Source: Hyphomicrobiaceae bacterium
Lineage (GTDB): Bacteria > Pseudomonadota > Alphaproteobacteria > Rhizobiales > HXMU1428-3
Direction of reading: 5' to 3'
DNA length: 6,559 nt
Assembly (NCBI GenBank): GCA_028285025.1
Contig: JANQQH010000281.1
Span: 1-6,559 of the forward strand
Made by a program: the position numbers and the translations under genes. Under the pieces are notes generated by a model. It had not been told where the DNA came from. It saw only the letters and a program-made list of their open reading frames with translations, and did no database searches. Positions 1-5,178 of the stretch are shown one piece after another. Each line of letters starts with the position of its first letter. Within the stretch, counting starts at the first letter, position 1.

Positions 1-629
1 AGGCGACAAAAGCCCTTGCCTGGCCCGACTTTATCCAAGGTAAGGGCACTGTAAAACTTCATTTGACAAGCTTTGGTGATAAGTGGCCGGAGATTTATCA
101 AAATATGTTTGGTGCCCTGTTTTTTGATGTTCCTAAAGGCGGGCAGGTAACAGCTAATTTCAATCAGCTTTTGGTTGCTCAGAGCACATCCTCGGGTCAG
201 GAAATGGCCCTTTTTCTCAACGGTAAAACTCAATTTTCAGCTCTTGGCGGTGTTGGCCATTTTGCCAAAGGCGCTTTGGTAACCGATCATGCTTATCTGA
301 ATACGTCTGATAATAAATTTACTGGAACGGGACGTTTTGATTTGCAAAATGGCGCCATTGATTGGCATATCGCCTCTTGGCCACTGTTATCACTTGAACA
401 GACTGACAAAAATGCAAAACAAAAGTTAGACTCTTCTATCATAAGCTCAACCGAGGGGCCGGTGCTGTTAATGTGCAGTCACTTTTTGGGAGATTGGGAG
501 ACCCCGGTATTAAATAAGTACACAGTCTTGCATCTTTCACTGTTAAACAAAGGCTGCCCGGCACTTTATAAGCCTCAACCGTTGAAAAGACATGATGAGA
601 CCATTGTTCCAAGTGACAATGGACGTTAA
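1..629 (+). CDS. AsmA-family envelope protein, C-terminal part (5' end outside the window)
   Basis: The reading frame is open from base 3 with no stop before TAA at 627-629, so this is the end of a longer gene. A TTG at 63 could act as a start, but coding-like sequence (ATKALAWPDF...) continues upstream of it, so it is probably internal. The visible ~208 residues show the alternating beta pattern of the AsmA C-terminal region: a 'GKGTVKLHLTSFGD' strand pair, a 'GALFFDVPKGGQVTANFNQLL' stretch, then 'GTGRFDLQNGAIDW' and a late 'FLGDWETPVL' resembling the G-x-W/L-x-x-P segment near the end of these proteins. Family knowledge: AsmA-like proteins are inner-membrane-anchored periplasmic proteins linked to outer-membrane assembly and lipid transport. 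The N-terminal anchor is not visible. The tail after residue ~130 is polar and poorly conserved-looking. The next gene starts 36 bases on with no terminator between. The assignment rests on pattern only, with no catalytic residues to check. Confidence 0.62.
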   Translation, partial: ATKALAWPDFIQGKGTVKLHLTSFGDKWPEIYQNMFGALFFDVPKGGQVTANFNQLLVAQSTSSGQEMALFLNGKTQFSALGGVGHFAKGALVTDHAYLNTSDNKFTGTGRFDLQNGAIDWHIASWPLLSLEQTDKNAKQKLDSSIISSTEGPVLLMCSHFLGDWETPVLNKYTVLHLSLLNKGCPALYKPQPLKRHDETIVPSDNGR

Positions 630-665
630 AACTAATTTTTAAATTTTTTAAAGGGAGCGCCTATT

Positions 666-1784
666 ATGAATGGTGTTTTTTTTCGTGGTCAGGTTTTTGC
701 TGTCTTTTGTGTTTTATTCTCTAGCGTCGGTTTGGCAGAAGATACCCAAGATTTAAAAATTTATACCAGTTCTGGTGCCTATAAAATCTCTCAGACCAAG
801 GCCTTCTTTGAACCCTTTGAAAAGACAACGGGGACCAAAATTGAGGTGGTTTCTGACGCTAATGGGCTTGATTTATTAAAAACTTGGGTCTCACAATCAA
901 GCTCTGAAGGCGATGTGATTAACCTGACATCTTATGAAGCTGAACAGGCGTGTGATAAGGGTTTGTTGGTTTCTTTCCAGGAACAAGATATTGCCCCTGG
1001 TGCTGATGGCAGCCCTATTATGAAAGACTTTTTGGGCAATAGCCTTATGGATTGCGCTGTGCCAAATGTCGCCTGGTCCGCGTTGATGGTTGTTAAACAT
1101 ACAAAATTTGAAAAACAGAAGCCGCGGTCTTGGGCTGATTTTTTTAATGCTAAGAAGTTTTCTGGCCAACGTAGTTTGAAAAAATCAGCACGCTTTACCT
1201 TGGAAATGGCTTTATTGGCCGATGGGGTTGCGCCTTCGCAAATCTATGATGAGCTATCAACTGTGAAGGGGCAAAAACGAGCCTTTGGTAAATTGGATAT
1301 AATTAAAGATTTGATTGTTTGGTGGGAAACTGGCCAGCAGGCCATTGATAATTTGGCGCTTGAAGACGTCAGCATGGGTACCAGCACCAATGGACGTTTA
1401 TTTAATACCATTATTGCAGATGGGCTTGATGTCACTCTTGTTTGGCAGGGGCAAATTTATGATTATGACTATTGGGGCATTCCGCTAAAAACAGCCCATC
1501 GTGACCAAGCAATGGCTTTTGTGAAATTTGCCACCGCTCCTGAACAATTGGCCGCTCAGTCAAGCTGGATGCCTTATGGGCCGATGCGAGCCTCTGCTTT
1601 AAAATTTGTTAAAGAGCATGAAATTGGCAAAATGCATATGGCTCCTTACCTCACCACGACAAAGGCACACTTTCGCAAAGCTTTAAAATTTGAAGAAAGA
1701 TGGTGGCGCTCTAAAGCTGGACAAGAGGTTGAGAAACGCTTTGAGGAATGGGTGAACGGCTCTATTTCATGGCCAGAGGAGTAA
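666..1784 (+). CDS. Polyamine-type ABC transporter periplasmic substrate-binding protein (PotD/PotF-like)
   Basis: A complete 372-residue protein, the usual size for this family. The ATG at 666 follows AAGGGAG (651-657) by 8 bases. Residues 1-24 form a Sec signal peptide with a hydrophobic core (VFAVFCVLF) and likely cleavage after GLA, giving a mature protein starting EDTQDLKIYTSSG. Landmarks typical of COG0687 binding proteins, in order: SWADFF (155-160) followed by KFSGQRSL, ALLADGV (183-189), VWWETGQQ (218-225), TNGR (241-244), TLVWQGQIYDYDYWGIP (257-273) and YGPMR (304-308). It should bind a small solute in the periplasm and deliver it to an inner-membrane permease/ATPase. Those partner genes are not in the window: a possible AsmA-family gene lies upstream and a long gap downstream. 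The N-terminal 'YNW'-type segment that carries a ligand-contacting Trp in PotD reads YTSSGAY here, so polyamine as substrate is uncertain; another cation or organic solute is possible. The 36-base upstream gap permits cotranscription with gene 1. Confidence 0.88.
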   Translation: MNGVFFRGQVFAVFCVLFSSVGLAEDTQDLKIYTSSGAYKISQTKAFFEPFEKTTGTKIEVVSDANGLDLLKTWVSQSSSEGDVINLTSYEAEQACDKGLLVSFQEQDIAPGADGSPIMKDFLGNSLMDCAVPNVAWSALMVVKHTKFEKQKPRSWADFFNAKKFSGQRSLKKSARFTLEMALLADGVAPSQIYDELSTVKGQKRAFGKLDIIKDLIVWWETGQQAIDNLALEDVSMGTSTNGRLFNTIIADGLDVTLVWQGQIYDYDYWGIPLKTAHRDQAMAFVKFATAPEQLAAQSSWMPYGPMRASALKFVKEHEIGKMHMAPYLTTTKAHFRKALKFEERWWRSKAGQEVEKRFEEWVNGSISWPEE

Positions 1785-1857
1785 AGGCGTAAATGTTGAT
1801 TCGAGCCTAAATGCGCGTTCAAGAGTTTCAATGTTTTTTCTCACAAGACAGAAGACT

Positions 1858-1887
1858 ATTGTTTGTGACAATATTGTCACAAACAAT
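1858..1887. promoter_or_regulatory. 30-bp perfect palindrome, possible operator or hairpin
   Basis: The half-site ATTGTTTGTGACAAT is followed immediately by its exact reverse complement ATTGTCACAAACAAT, with the dyad at 1872/1873; the next pair outward (T1857/C1888) breaks the match. It starts 74 bases after the stop of the binding-protein gene. A protein dimer recognising TTTGTGAC/GTCACAAA would fit. The TTGTGA and TCACAA arms are 8 bases apart, whereas CRP/HcpR-type sites have 6, so it is not a standard CRP-family site. In RNA it could fold into a 12-bp stem with a 6-base loop, but no U tract follows (CTGCAAG), so it is not a typical Rho-independent terminator; it could still protect the 3' end of the upstream mRNA. 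Confidence 0.6.
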
Positions 1888-1970
1888 CTGCAAGAAATTT
1901 CATACTTTTCCTTTTCTTTACGGCCTTAATTTTTTGTGGATTAACAGCTGAATTAATTCCATATGCGCGG

Positions 1971-1986
1971 TTCCATTGAAATGGAA
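1971..1986. repeat. Short inverted repeat TTCCATT-GA-AATGGAA
   Basis: Seven-base arms with a two-base centre, giving a 16-bp near-perfect dyad. Related AATTCC and GGAAT words lie on both sides (1954-1960 and 1983-1999), so a protein recognising GGAAT/ATTCC could contact several sites. It also contains TTGAAA (1976-1981), a fair -35 match, but no good -10 lies at 16-18 bases. Function unknown; short dyads of this kind occur by chance in AT-rich DNA. Confidence 0.3.
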
Positions 1987-2286
1987 TAAATCTAATTCCC
2001 TTATTTAACTGAAAAATTTTATCAAACGTCTGGCAAGGTATTTTTTTTAAATTTTAAGATGAACGTTGCTCAGTTTTGAGCGAATTTGGCTTTGTCTGGA
2101 TGCGCTTTATGGAATGATTTTTTGAGAGGATTAGAAAAGTTTCCCAGAACATACTTTTCCTCTTTCTTGAAGGGAAAAATTTTGGTTAATGTAGCTGTCA
2201 AAGGTTACAACTTAGAAGATTATCTTACGTCTGTTTACTTTGATTTCTTAGATATTACTTTAGTGCGGACCAAAGGGGGCCATTCA

Positions 2287-2337
2287 ATGCAGTTTGCATT
2301 TGGATGGATTCGAGACATTCATTTGTCTCGAATTTAA
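2287..2337 (+). CDS. Possible 16-residue mini-ORF (leader peptide or small protein)
   Basis: ATG at 2287 is preceded by AAAGGGGG (2272-2279) with 7 bases between, one of the strongest Shine-Dalgarno matches in the window. The reading is MQFAFGWIRDIHLSRI followed by TAA at 2335-2337. The last nine codons lie inside a 10-bp hairpin (2308-2333), and the stop overlaps the start of a second hairpin, so a translating ribosome would melt or block these structures. That resembles leader-peptide arrangements, although no run of one amino-acid codon is present (Ile three times, Phe and Arg twice). The same frame is open upstream to TTG at 2086 (83 codons), but without a convincing start signal. It may also be a chance ORF within a non-coding RNA. 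Confidence 0.3.
   Translation: MQFAFGWIRDIHLSRI
2308..2333 (+). other. Hairpin 1 of a three-hairpin array
   Basis: The arms ATTCGAGACA (2308-2317) and TGTCTCGAAT (2324-2333) pair perfectly over 10 bp around a 6-base loop (TTCATT); two flanking G-U pairs could extend the stem. It is not followed by a T tract. It lies 2 bases before the next hairpin, suggesting a compact folded RNA 3' region rather than an isolated terminator. Confidence 0.6.
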
Positions 2338-2359
2338 GGGTCACTTTTGTGACCCTTTT
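2336..2359 (+). terminator. Hairpin 2, probable accessory terminator
   Basis: AAGGGTCAC (2336-2344) and GTGACCCTT (2349-2357) form a perfect 9-bp stem closed by a TTTT loop, followed by a short T run (2356-2359). The T tract is brief, so it may terminate weakly alone and act in tandem with the stronger hairpin 11 bases downstream. It begins within the stop codon of the mini-ORF. Confidence 0.55.
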
Positions 2360-2369
2360 GAAAGCGGGG

Positions 2370-2411
2370 AAAGCTGCCAGCATTTAATTTTAACTGCTGG
2401 CAGCTTTTTTT
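2370..2411 (+). terminator. Strong Rho-independent terminator (hairpin 3)
   Basis: A perfect 13-bp stem, AAAGCTGCCAGCA (2370-2382) with TGCTGGCAGCTTT (2395-2407), and a 12-base loop. The GC-rich part GCTGCCAGC is followed by seven T residues (2405-2411). This is a textbook intrinsic terminator for + strand transcription. The nearest recognised gene upstream ends almost 600 bases earlier, so the transcript that stops here is either an unusually long mRNA tail or a separate small RNA or small gene starting inside the gap. Confidence 0.85.
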
Positions 2412-2558
2412 ATGTTTGGTGTTTTTTTGCCCTGTTCATGGACCCTGTTTTGATGTTTATACTTAGTGTTGGTAGGACTGTTTAAAGTCTTCAGGTAACT
2501 TATAGGAACTTTCACTAATGAATTGTTTTTTGCTATTCATTTAGGACCCATAACATGC

Positions 2559-2586
2559 TTATCTGAGTGGTTTCATTTGATAGAAT
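2559..2586 (+). promoter_or_regulatory. Candidate extended -10 promoter for the 716-residue protein gene
   Basis: TAGAAT (2581-2586) matches the TATAAT consensus at five of six positions and is preceded by TGA, giving an extended -10 (TGnTAGAAT). A weak -35, TTATCT (2559-2564), lies 16 bases upstream. Transcription would begin near 2593 and leave a leader of about 70 bases before the ATG at 2663. It sits between the upstream terminator and the gene, where a promoter is needed. Judged by eye only. Confidence 0.35.
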
Positions 2587-2662
2587 TGTGGTATTGTTTG
2601 GGGAATGAGTTTTTGTAAGTTGAAAATTTTTGTTTGTGTATCAAGTCTTGAGGCTGGTGTGT

Positions 2663-4813
2663 ATGGTGTTGCCAGAAAAATTGCTTGAGAAAGTTTTATA
2701 CTGGGCCCCTCTTTTTGTTGGTTTTGTTAGTCTCATTGGCGGTGTCTGGGTGTTGCAGAGTAACAATTCGCGCCTAACTAATCTTAAAGAGACTGTTGTG
2801 GTTTCTGGAATGAAACCGCTTTCAAAAAAAAATGATTTTGCGCGCAAACCCAATGCTGTTTTAAAAACCAAGCAAGAAGATCCTGAATCTGACAAAGTCA
2901 TCTCCTTAAAGCAAAAGCCATTGTTAGACCAGCTAGAGACACCAAAATCTTCCATAGCCCCTGTTATACCCCCAGATAATAGCTTACAAGAAGGCGATAA
3001 ACCGCTTACGAAAGTGATGGCAGATGTTCTGCGCCTTCGCGGGGGAAATGCTGGTAGCTATGGCGCTTTGGTTTATGAGGGAACGAGCAAAACAGGCACA
3101 CAAGTTGTCACCGTAAAAAGAGAACACCAAGCTTTTAAAATTGGTCAGAAGGCTGGTAGGCAAGGCTTTTTGGGTCAATCTGGCCAATGGTTTGTGAACT
3201 CTAAGGGACGCCAAATACTGCTTGCTGAATTGACTGCCTGGTGGGCCGTTAACACGGGCAAGTTAGGGGGTGTTGTTCAAGTAGCGGTTATTCCGGGTGT
3301 TGATAAAAGCGCTGTAGTGCCCTTACGCGCGCTTGTGGAAGACTATTCTAGCCATATGGGTAAACAAGGGGTTCGCTTGGAGTTAGGTGGCCAATTGGGG
3401 GCTGCTTTGGGACAAGAGTTTAAAATAAATTCTCAAAGTAATCACTATGGTTTGGCTCTGGCCAGGCTTGGTGTTTTGGGAAAACAAGCGGCTTCAAGGT
3501 GGGCGCAGGCTTTGGGGCAAAAGTTTTATACTGTTAACATTGCCCAGGGAGCGGGGGTTAAGTTTGCTCTTGGCACTTTTGAGATTAAACAAGGGTTTGA
3601 GCGCACACATAAAAACGTTTTGCGTTTAAAGCTATTGCATCAAGGGCATAAATTTGGACAGCGTCTTAATGAACATTCTGTTTCTTATGTTAGCTTGGGG
3701 TTAAAGGGGCTGAACACTCATATTGCAAAATTTGCTGTGGGCTTGAAACGCGATCAAAACCAAAAAGTTGCGTTACGCGCTCCTTTAAATGACTTGCCAG
3801 AACAGACAAAGAATTGTTCTGAGACATTCTATCAAGCGGTGCAAACCGTGCGCACAGAACGGGTGGCCTTGCTACGAAAAAAAGTAAAACCGTTATTTGT
3901 GCGTGATAAAAAATTGCCTGGACGGTGGATTTTTCGCCCGACCAGCTTTAAGCCAAAGCGTGCCTGTGCCCGTTGGAAGACTTACCGGTCTGGGCGCAAG
4001 AAATGTTTACGATGGGGGCCAAGGCGCGCCTATGTACAGACTGACTATTTGTCTGACAATGAAAAGAAGGTGTTGTTAAGCGCGCAAACACTCGTTTTTA
4101 ATCAGGGCAGGGATCCTGCTTTAAAACGAAAGACACCGAACTACTGGGTCATAAACCGCATTGCCACTGATTTAAATATTTACACTCGTCAACCAATGCA
4201 TCCTGCTATTTGCACAGGGGCTGTGCGTATGGTGGATTATTTTGAAGGCAATTTGGGCCGCGTTAAAAAACACATTGCTACCATGGCCCAGGTTTATGAG
4301 CAAAGTGCTTCGGTCATTGAGGCGCGGCGCCAATTATTGCAAAAATTGCTTATTAAAGAGCTTCCAGTGGAGCAAGACCAGGCTGGGTTGCCTTTGCCGA
4401 GGCCTCAAAAAGCTGATCTGGAGCAGGCGCTGTCTCACAACAACAGTCTTGCTAATCAAATGACTTATGTTTCAACACAAGCGGTTATTGCCCCCTTTAA
4501 ACTCAACTCCCTTAAAAGTGATTTGATTGCATTAGGTACCACGCTTTTAGGGCAAGAGGCGGGACAAGAAATGGCCATTAGTGAGGGGTTTTTAGGCGCT
4601 TTAAAAATTGCCAAGTCATATTATGGTAAACATGGCACTGTTATTGATATGGACCGGGGGGCTGTTACCGCGATGAAACGTTTGTTCGGCGCCATGGAGG
4701 CACGGTTTTATTTGGAGCGGGCCAATCGTCAGTTAGAAGGTGTTTCGCATCATCTGCTTGGCGCACTTGATAGTTTAAGACAGGCTCATTTGAAACATTG
4801 TGTTTGTGAATAA
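2663..4813 (+). CDS. Unrecognised 716-residue single-pass membrane protein with a cationic, cysteine-containing domain
   Basis: I do not recognise this family. Start: ATG 2663 has TTGAGG (2648-2653) 9 bases upstream, and an N-terminal helix follows directly. The same frame continues up to TTG 2630, which would add 11 residues but has no clear ribosome binding site. Numbering from ATG: residues 12-32 form one transmembrane segment (LYWAPLFVGFVSLIGGVWVLQ-like), probably an uncleaved anchor. Residues 33-118 are a Lys/Pro/Ser-rich, likely disordered linker. Residues 128-372 are Gly/Gln-rich and mostly beta-like, with recurring LGQ-x-F words (LGAALGQEF, AQALGQKF). Residues 397-455 are strongly basic (23 Lys/Arg against 2 acidic) with three Trp. 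Residues ~509-716 look helical. Six Cys (385, 435, 448, 517, 713, 715) all lie in the C-terminal half, compatible with periplasmic disulfides. Terminators on both sides suggest a monocistronic unit. Codon use resembles the neighbours. An envelope-located binding or scaffold role is possible, but function is unknown. Confidence 0.85.
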   Translation: MVLPEKLLEKVLYWAPLFVGFVSLIGGVWVLQSNNSRLTNLKETVVVSGMKPLSKKNDFARKPNAVLKTKQEDPESDKVISLKQKPLLDQLETPKSSIAPVIPPDNSLQEGDKPLTKVMADVLRLRGGNAGSYGALVYEGTSKTGTQVVTVKREHQAFKIGQKAGRQGFLGQSGQWFVNSKGRQILLAELTAWWAVNTGKLGGVVQVAVIPGVDKSAVVPLRALVEDYSSHMGKQGVRLELGGQLGAALGQEFKINSQSNHYGLALARLGVLGKQAASRWAQALGQKFYTVNIAQGAGVKFALGTFEIKQGFERTHKNVLRLKLLHQGHKFGQRLNEHSVSYVSLGLKGLNTHIAKFAVGLKRDQNQKVALRAPLNDLPEQTKNCSETFYQAVQTVRTERVALLRKKVKPLFVRDKKLPGRWIFRPTSFKPKRACARWKTYRSGRKKCLRWGPRRAYVQTDYLSDNEKKVLLSAQTLVFNQGRDPALKRKTPNYWVINRIATDLNIYTRQPMHPAICTGAVRMVDYFEGNLGRVKKHIATMAQVYEQSASVIEARRQLLQKLLIKELPVEQDQAGLPLPRPQKADLEQALSHNNSLANQMTYVSTQAVIAPFKLNSLKSDLIALGTTLLGQEAGQEMAISEGFLGALKIAKSYYGKHGTVIDMDRGAVTAMKRLFGAMEARFYLERANRQLEGVSHHLLGALDSLRQAHLKHCVCE

Positions 4814-4855
4814 AGGGGTCAAATTGCCTTCAGGGAGCCAAGAAGACCCCTTTTT
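4812..4855 (+). terminator. Rho-independent terminator overlapping the stop codon
   Basis: AAAGGGGTC (4812-4820), which includes the last two bases of the TAA stop, pairs with GACCCCTTT (4845-4853) in a 9-bp stem and is followed by TTTTT (4851-4855). The 24-base loop can form a short inner CTT/AAG pairing. It ends the transcript of the 716-residue protein gene and isolates the downstream symporter gene. Confidence 0.75.
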
Positions 4856-4856
4856 G

Positions 4857-4874
4857 ATGTTATTTCAATAACAT
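4857..4874. promoter_or_regulatory. 18-bp inverted repeat ATGTTATT-TC-AATAACAT
   Basis: Eight-base arms pair perfectly around a two-base TC centre, directly after the terminator T run. The position upstream of the symporter gene and the operator-like size fit a dimeric repressor or activator site, but it lies about 300 bases from the symporter start. In RNA the two-base loop is too tight for the full stem. Being AT-only except for the outer G/C pair, it could be coincidental. Confidence 0.35.
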
Positions 4875-4943
4875 TGCTAATAATATTCTTTTTAAATTTA
4901 TTGACCTTCATGCTCATTTGTTCAATGCTCAAGGGGTGTCAAA

Positions 4944-4982
4944 ATGTCTCATGTTAAAGCTGTAGGTAAAAAAACAACCTGA
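4944..4982 (+). CDS. Possible 12-residue mini-ORF in the symporter leader
   Basis: ATG 4944 is preceded by AAGGGG (4931-4936) at 7 bases' spacing, a good Shine-Dalgarno. The reading is MSHVKAVGKKTT with TGA at 4980-4982. It ends almost 200 bases before the symporter start, so direct translational coupling is unlikely. It could be a regulatory upstream ORF, a very small protein or chance. The ribosome binding site and position are the only support. Confidence 0.22.
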   Translation: MSHVKAVGKKTT

Positions 4983-5146
4983 CAAGGGATTAAATTACAG
5001 CTTCTGATTTGGTCAACTGCGCTGCTTTAATTTGTTTAACTATAGTGGCATTTATTGGGTTTGAGTGCGCTTTGAAGACAGCATTACATATGGCCTGATT
5101 ATCTCCTTTTATATAGACTAACGGCACAAGTTAGATAAACTGATAG

Positions 5147-5165
5147 CTCATATAAATAATATGAG
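5147..5165 (+). promoter_or_regulatory. Hairpin-forming repeat adjoining the symporter ribosome binding site
   Basis: CTCATAT (5147-5153) and ATATGAG (5159-5165) form a perfect 7-bp stem with an AAATA loop. It ends 3 bases before the Shine-Dalgarno GGAGGG (5169-5174). It also encloses an in-frame ATG (5161), which makes that ATG a poor start. It may influence translation initiation, or be a protein-binding dyad. Confidence 0.35.
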
Positions 5166-5178
5166 GGTGGAGGGAATC

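Larger units (their letters stand above)
1785..2662. other. Long intergenic region rich in inverted repeats
   Basis: About 880 bases without a convincing long gene. The first 170 bases are AT-rich and contain a 30-bp palindrome. The stretch 1888-2085 is AT-rich with one short inverted repeat and T runs. From 2086 a weak open frame runs to 2337 but lacks a good ribosome binding site. Between 2272 and 2411 lies the densest structure: a mini-ORF and three hairpins ending in a terminator. After it, 2412-2662 is AT/T-rich leader for the next gene with one candidate promoter. No terminator with a T tract was seen right after the binding-protein gene. I found no tRNA, rRNA or transposase remnant, and could not match the region to a known riboswitch or RNA family by eye. 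Confidence 0.6.
4814..5178. other. Intergenic region and presumed leader of the symporter gene
   Basis: This 365-base AT-rich stretch contains most of the terminator, then an 18-bp inverted repeat, a direct repeat ATGCTCA (4910-4916 and 4925-4931), a 12-codon mini-ORF, and a hairpin just before the symporter's ribosome binding site. The promoter must lie here. TTGACC (4901-4906) is a good -35 but has only a poor -10 (AATGCT) at 17 bases. TATAGT (5041-5046) and TATAAA (5151-5156) are good -10 words without a matching -35. I therefore do not assign a promoter. No RNA gene or longer ORF was seen. Confidence 0.55.

Noticed and set aside
897..1435. Minus-strand open frames inside the binding-protein gene
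   Set aside because: They are antisense to a well-supported gene, lack ribosome binding sites and show no recognisable domains.
1858..1887. The palindrome as a CRP/HcpR site or intrinsic terminator
   Set aside because: The TGTGA and TCACA arms are 8 bases apart instead of 6, and no T tract follows the stem.
1926..1956. TTAA repeats as CtrA boxes (TTAA-N7-TTAA)
   Set aside because: The spacings between TTAA words are 11 and 8 bases, not 7.
2086..2337. 83-codon open frame starting at TTG 2086
   Set aside because: There is no convincing ribosome binding site, an in-frame stop lies at 2077-2079, no family is recognisable and the end lies within a hairpin. The only well-supported start in this frame is ATG 2287, which is listed as a mini-ORF.
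2294..2485. 63-codon + strand open frame across the hairpin array
   Set aside because: It would translate through two terminator hairpins and the T tract, starts with TTG without a ribosome binding site, and its composition is not protein-like.
2505..2528. GGAAC near 2505 as an alphaproteobacterial EcfG (general stress) promoter
   Set aside because: No CGTT-like -10 lies at the required 16-17 bases; only TGTT at 14 bases is present.
2517..2541. AATGAAT...ATTCATT inverted repeat
   Set aside because: Seven AT-rich base pairs around an 11-base T-rich loop are expected by chance in this composition, and nothing else supports a function.
5046..5062. TGGCATTTATTGGG as a sigma-54 promoter
   Set aside because: The GG-N10-GC core is not met: the downstream element reads GT and lacks the TTGC motif.
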